Source: a bacterium (GTDB lineage Bacteria; UBP13; UBA5359). Taken from it: 32,394 bases of DNA. Numbering within the stretch: position 1 is the first letter of the stretch; each line of letters opens with the position of its first letter. Where the stretch lies: assembly GCA_028685295.1 (NCBI GenBank), contig JAQUEL010000012.1, positions 1 through 32,394 of the forward strand, in the 5' to 3' direction. The position numbers and the translations under genes are program-made. The notes beneath the pieces were generated by a model. It was not told where the DNA came from. It searched no databases and was given only the letters and a program-made list of their open reading frames with translations. This document shows positions 31,203 to 32,394 of this stretch, piece after piece.

Positions 31203-32394
31203 GTGGGGGAACGGCTCTCGCAGGAGCTTATAGAGGAGATCAGGCGTAGAAACGATATTGTAGATATCGTTGCAGGGTATGTTTCTCTCAAGAAGAGCGG
31301 TAAAACTTATAAAGGGCTCTGCCCATTCCACAATGAGAGGGATGCTTCGTTCAGCGTCAACCGGGAAAAGCAGTTATTCAAGTGCTTCGGATGCGGTGAA
31401 GGTGGAAATGTAATTACCTTTGTTATGAAGGTTGATAATCTTTCCTTTATCGAGGCGCTGGAGAAGCTGGCCCGTAAAGTTGGTGTAATAATAGAGCGTA
31501 CTCCCGAAGCCCGTCACAGGGAAACGGAGAGGAAGCGCCTTCTGAAGCTTAATGAACTGGCCTGTTGTTATTATCAGCGTCTACTGGTGATGGATGATTG
31601 TGGCAAAGACGCCAGAGAATATCTGGAAGGCCGTGCATTGAGTTCGGAGATGATAAAGGAATATCGTTTGGGGTATGCACGTCCTGAATGGAGAAGCTTG
31701 GCTGCTGTTATAGAAGAGAGAAAGCTCTCTATACAGGACGGGGTTAAGGCCGGGCTATTGCTACCTCGTGGTACTGGTGGTGTATATGATCGTTTTCGGG
31801 GAAGAGTGCTTTTCCCTATCTTCAACCTGGATGGAGATATCGTCGGCTTTGGCGGCAGGACGATGGGCGATGAGCAGCCTAAGTATCTGAATACTACTGA
31901 GACGCCGATTTTTAGCAAGGGGAAGCTGCTATACGGCTTATACCAGGGTAGATCGGAGATCAGCCGCCTGGATGAGGTCATAGTGGTTGAAGGGTATACC
32001 GACGTTTTGAGTTGCCACCGCGTGGGAATAAGGAACGTGGTTGCCAGCCTTGGAACGGCGTTGACAGCAGAGCAGGTGCGGCTGATAGCTCGGTACACGC
32101 GTAATGTAAAATTATGTTATGATGCCGATTCGGCCGGTATGGCCGCAGCGCTGAGGGGGCTCGATCTATTTGAAGCAGAGGGTTGCAACGTTATGGTTGT
32201 AAACCTTGGCAGCGGAGTGGATCCGGACGATCTTATAAGAAGCGGTGGGGCCAAGGCTTTCAGGGAAGAGATGGCCTGTGCCCACAATGTAGTTGAATAT
32301 AAACTATCTATGTCTTTGAACCGTCATTCTGGTGATGGGACGGCGGTTCTTCGAGAGATGCTGCCGGTGCTGGCTGGAATTAGAGATGCACCGC
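31203..32394 (+). CDS. dnaG: DNA primase DnaG, 3' partial
   Basis: The frame is open from GTG 31203 (GGAG nine bases upstream) to the window edge, giving 397 codons, about two thirds of a normal primase. The N-terminal zinc domain has Cys-Pro-Phe-His then Cys-Phe-Gly-Cys with the CHC2 spacing. The catalytic core includes the RNA-polymerase basic motif region (Arg-Phe-Arg-Gly-Arg-Val, Phe-Gly-Gly-Arg). The Toprim domain has Val-Val-Glu-Gly-Tyr-Thr-Asp-Val with the catalytic Glu, and Tyr-Asp-Ala-Asp-Ser-Ala-Gly with the metal-binding Asp pair. DnaG makes replication primers. In Firmicutes it usually precedes the main sigma factor gene, which would lie beyond the window. A small GCCGG/CCGGC inverted repeat lies at about 31157-31175. 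Confidence 0.97.
   Translation, partial: MGERLSQELIEEIRRRNDIVDIVAGYVSLKKSGKTYKGLCPFHNERDASFSVNREKQLFKCFGCGEGGNVITFVMKVDNLSFIEALEKLARKVGVIIERTPEARHRETERKRLLKLNELACCYYQRLLVMDDCGKDAREYLEGRALSSEMIKEYRLGYARPEWRSLAAVIEERKLSIQDGVKAGLLLPRGTGGVYDRFRGRVLFPIFNLDGDIVGFGGRTMGDEQPKYLNTTETPIFSKGKLLYGLYQGRSEISRLDEVIVVEGYTDVLSCHRVGIRNVVASLGTALTAEQVRLIARYTRNVKLCYDADSAGMAAALRGLDLFEAEGCNVMVVNLGSGVDPDDLIRSGGAKAFREEMACAHNVVEYKLSMSLNRHSGDGTAVLREMLPVLAGIRDAP

Noticed and set aside
1-32394. CRISPR arrays, insertion sequences, tRNAs, prophage or attachment sites
   Set aside because: I saw no regularly spaced direct repeats, transposase motifs, tRNA cloverleaf sequences or phage genes. The four tandem repeats at 21373-22104 are protein-coding and diverged, not CRISPR.

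Overview
The window looks like a chromosomal segment of a low-GC Gram-positive bacterium of class Clostridia. The basis is a SigH-type sporulation sigma factor, a type A RNase P RNA, a four-Cys ribosomal protein L31, a K+-dependent-type membrane pyrophosphatase, frequent TTG/GTG starts behind strong GGAGG-like sites, and the gene run rpmE - DUF1385 - prfA - prmC. Base composition is near 50% GC. An anaerobic, plant-polysaccharide-using lineage (Thermoanaerobacterales or Mahella-like) fits the tagaturonate epimerase, GH130 phosphorylase and class II aldolase, but the genus is a guess. No tRNA, CRISPR array, insertion sequence or prophage gene was recognised.

Layout. 1-1087: the 3' end of an OsmC-like gene and a convergent class II aldolase. 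1088-1837: no intact gene, but a decayed phosphodiester-glycosidase (NAGPA/DUF2233-like) gene. 1838-4938: a same-strand run of Nif3/YqfO-like protein, SigH-like sigma factor, short Hanks-type kinase with an atypical catalytic loop, and RNase HI-like protein. 4974-5390: rnpB with its own promoter. 5421-8945: MFS transporter, tagaturonate epimerase (UxaE type) and TspO/MBR protein. 8951-9853: GH130 phosphorylase on the minus strand, divergent from dnaE. 10064-14699: dnaE overlapping a malic enzyme gene. 14878-18395: a GntR/FCD regulator followed by a LarA-family racemase and a GlcD-type FAD oxidase, with two near-identical operator-like sites in front of the regulator and in front of larA. 18671-21064: a zone of gene decay (Schlafen AlbA_2-like remnant, intact SGNH hydrolase, frameshifted GDPD, interrupted LamG-like gene). 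21358-22197: a protein made of four tandem repeats of about 62 residues. 22350-28701: rpmE, DUF1385, prfA, prmC, a truncated phosphohexomutase-like gene, mtnA, rodA. 28918-31017: membrane pyrophosphatase ending in a strong terminator. 31203-end: dnaG, cut by the window edge.

How it works together. LarA plus GlcD, with malic enzyme just upstream, suggests a lactate/2-hydroxyacid to pyruvate module controlled by the adjacent FCD regulator. Housekeeping replication and translation functions (dnaE, dnaG, rnpB, rpmE, prfA, prmC, rodA) alternate with sugar-acid and glycan catabolism genes. The most unusual observations are the paired operators of the lactate module, the sigma-factor/non-RD-kinase pair, the four-repeat protein, the truncated and motif-altered phosphohexomutase homologue, and three or four pseudogenes visible only when reading frames are stitched together.
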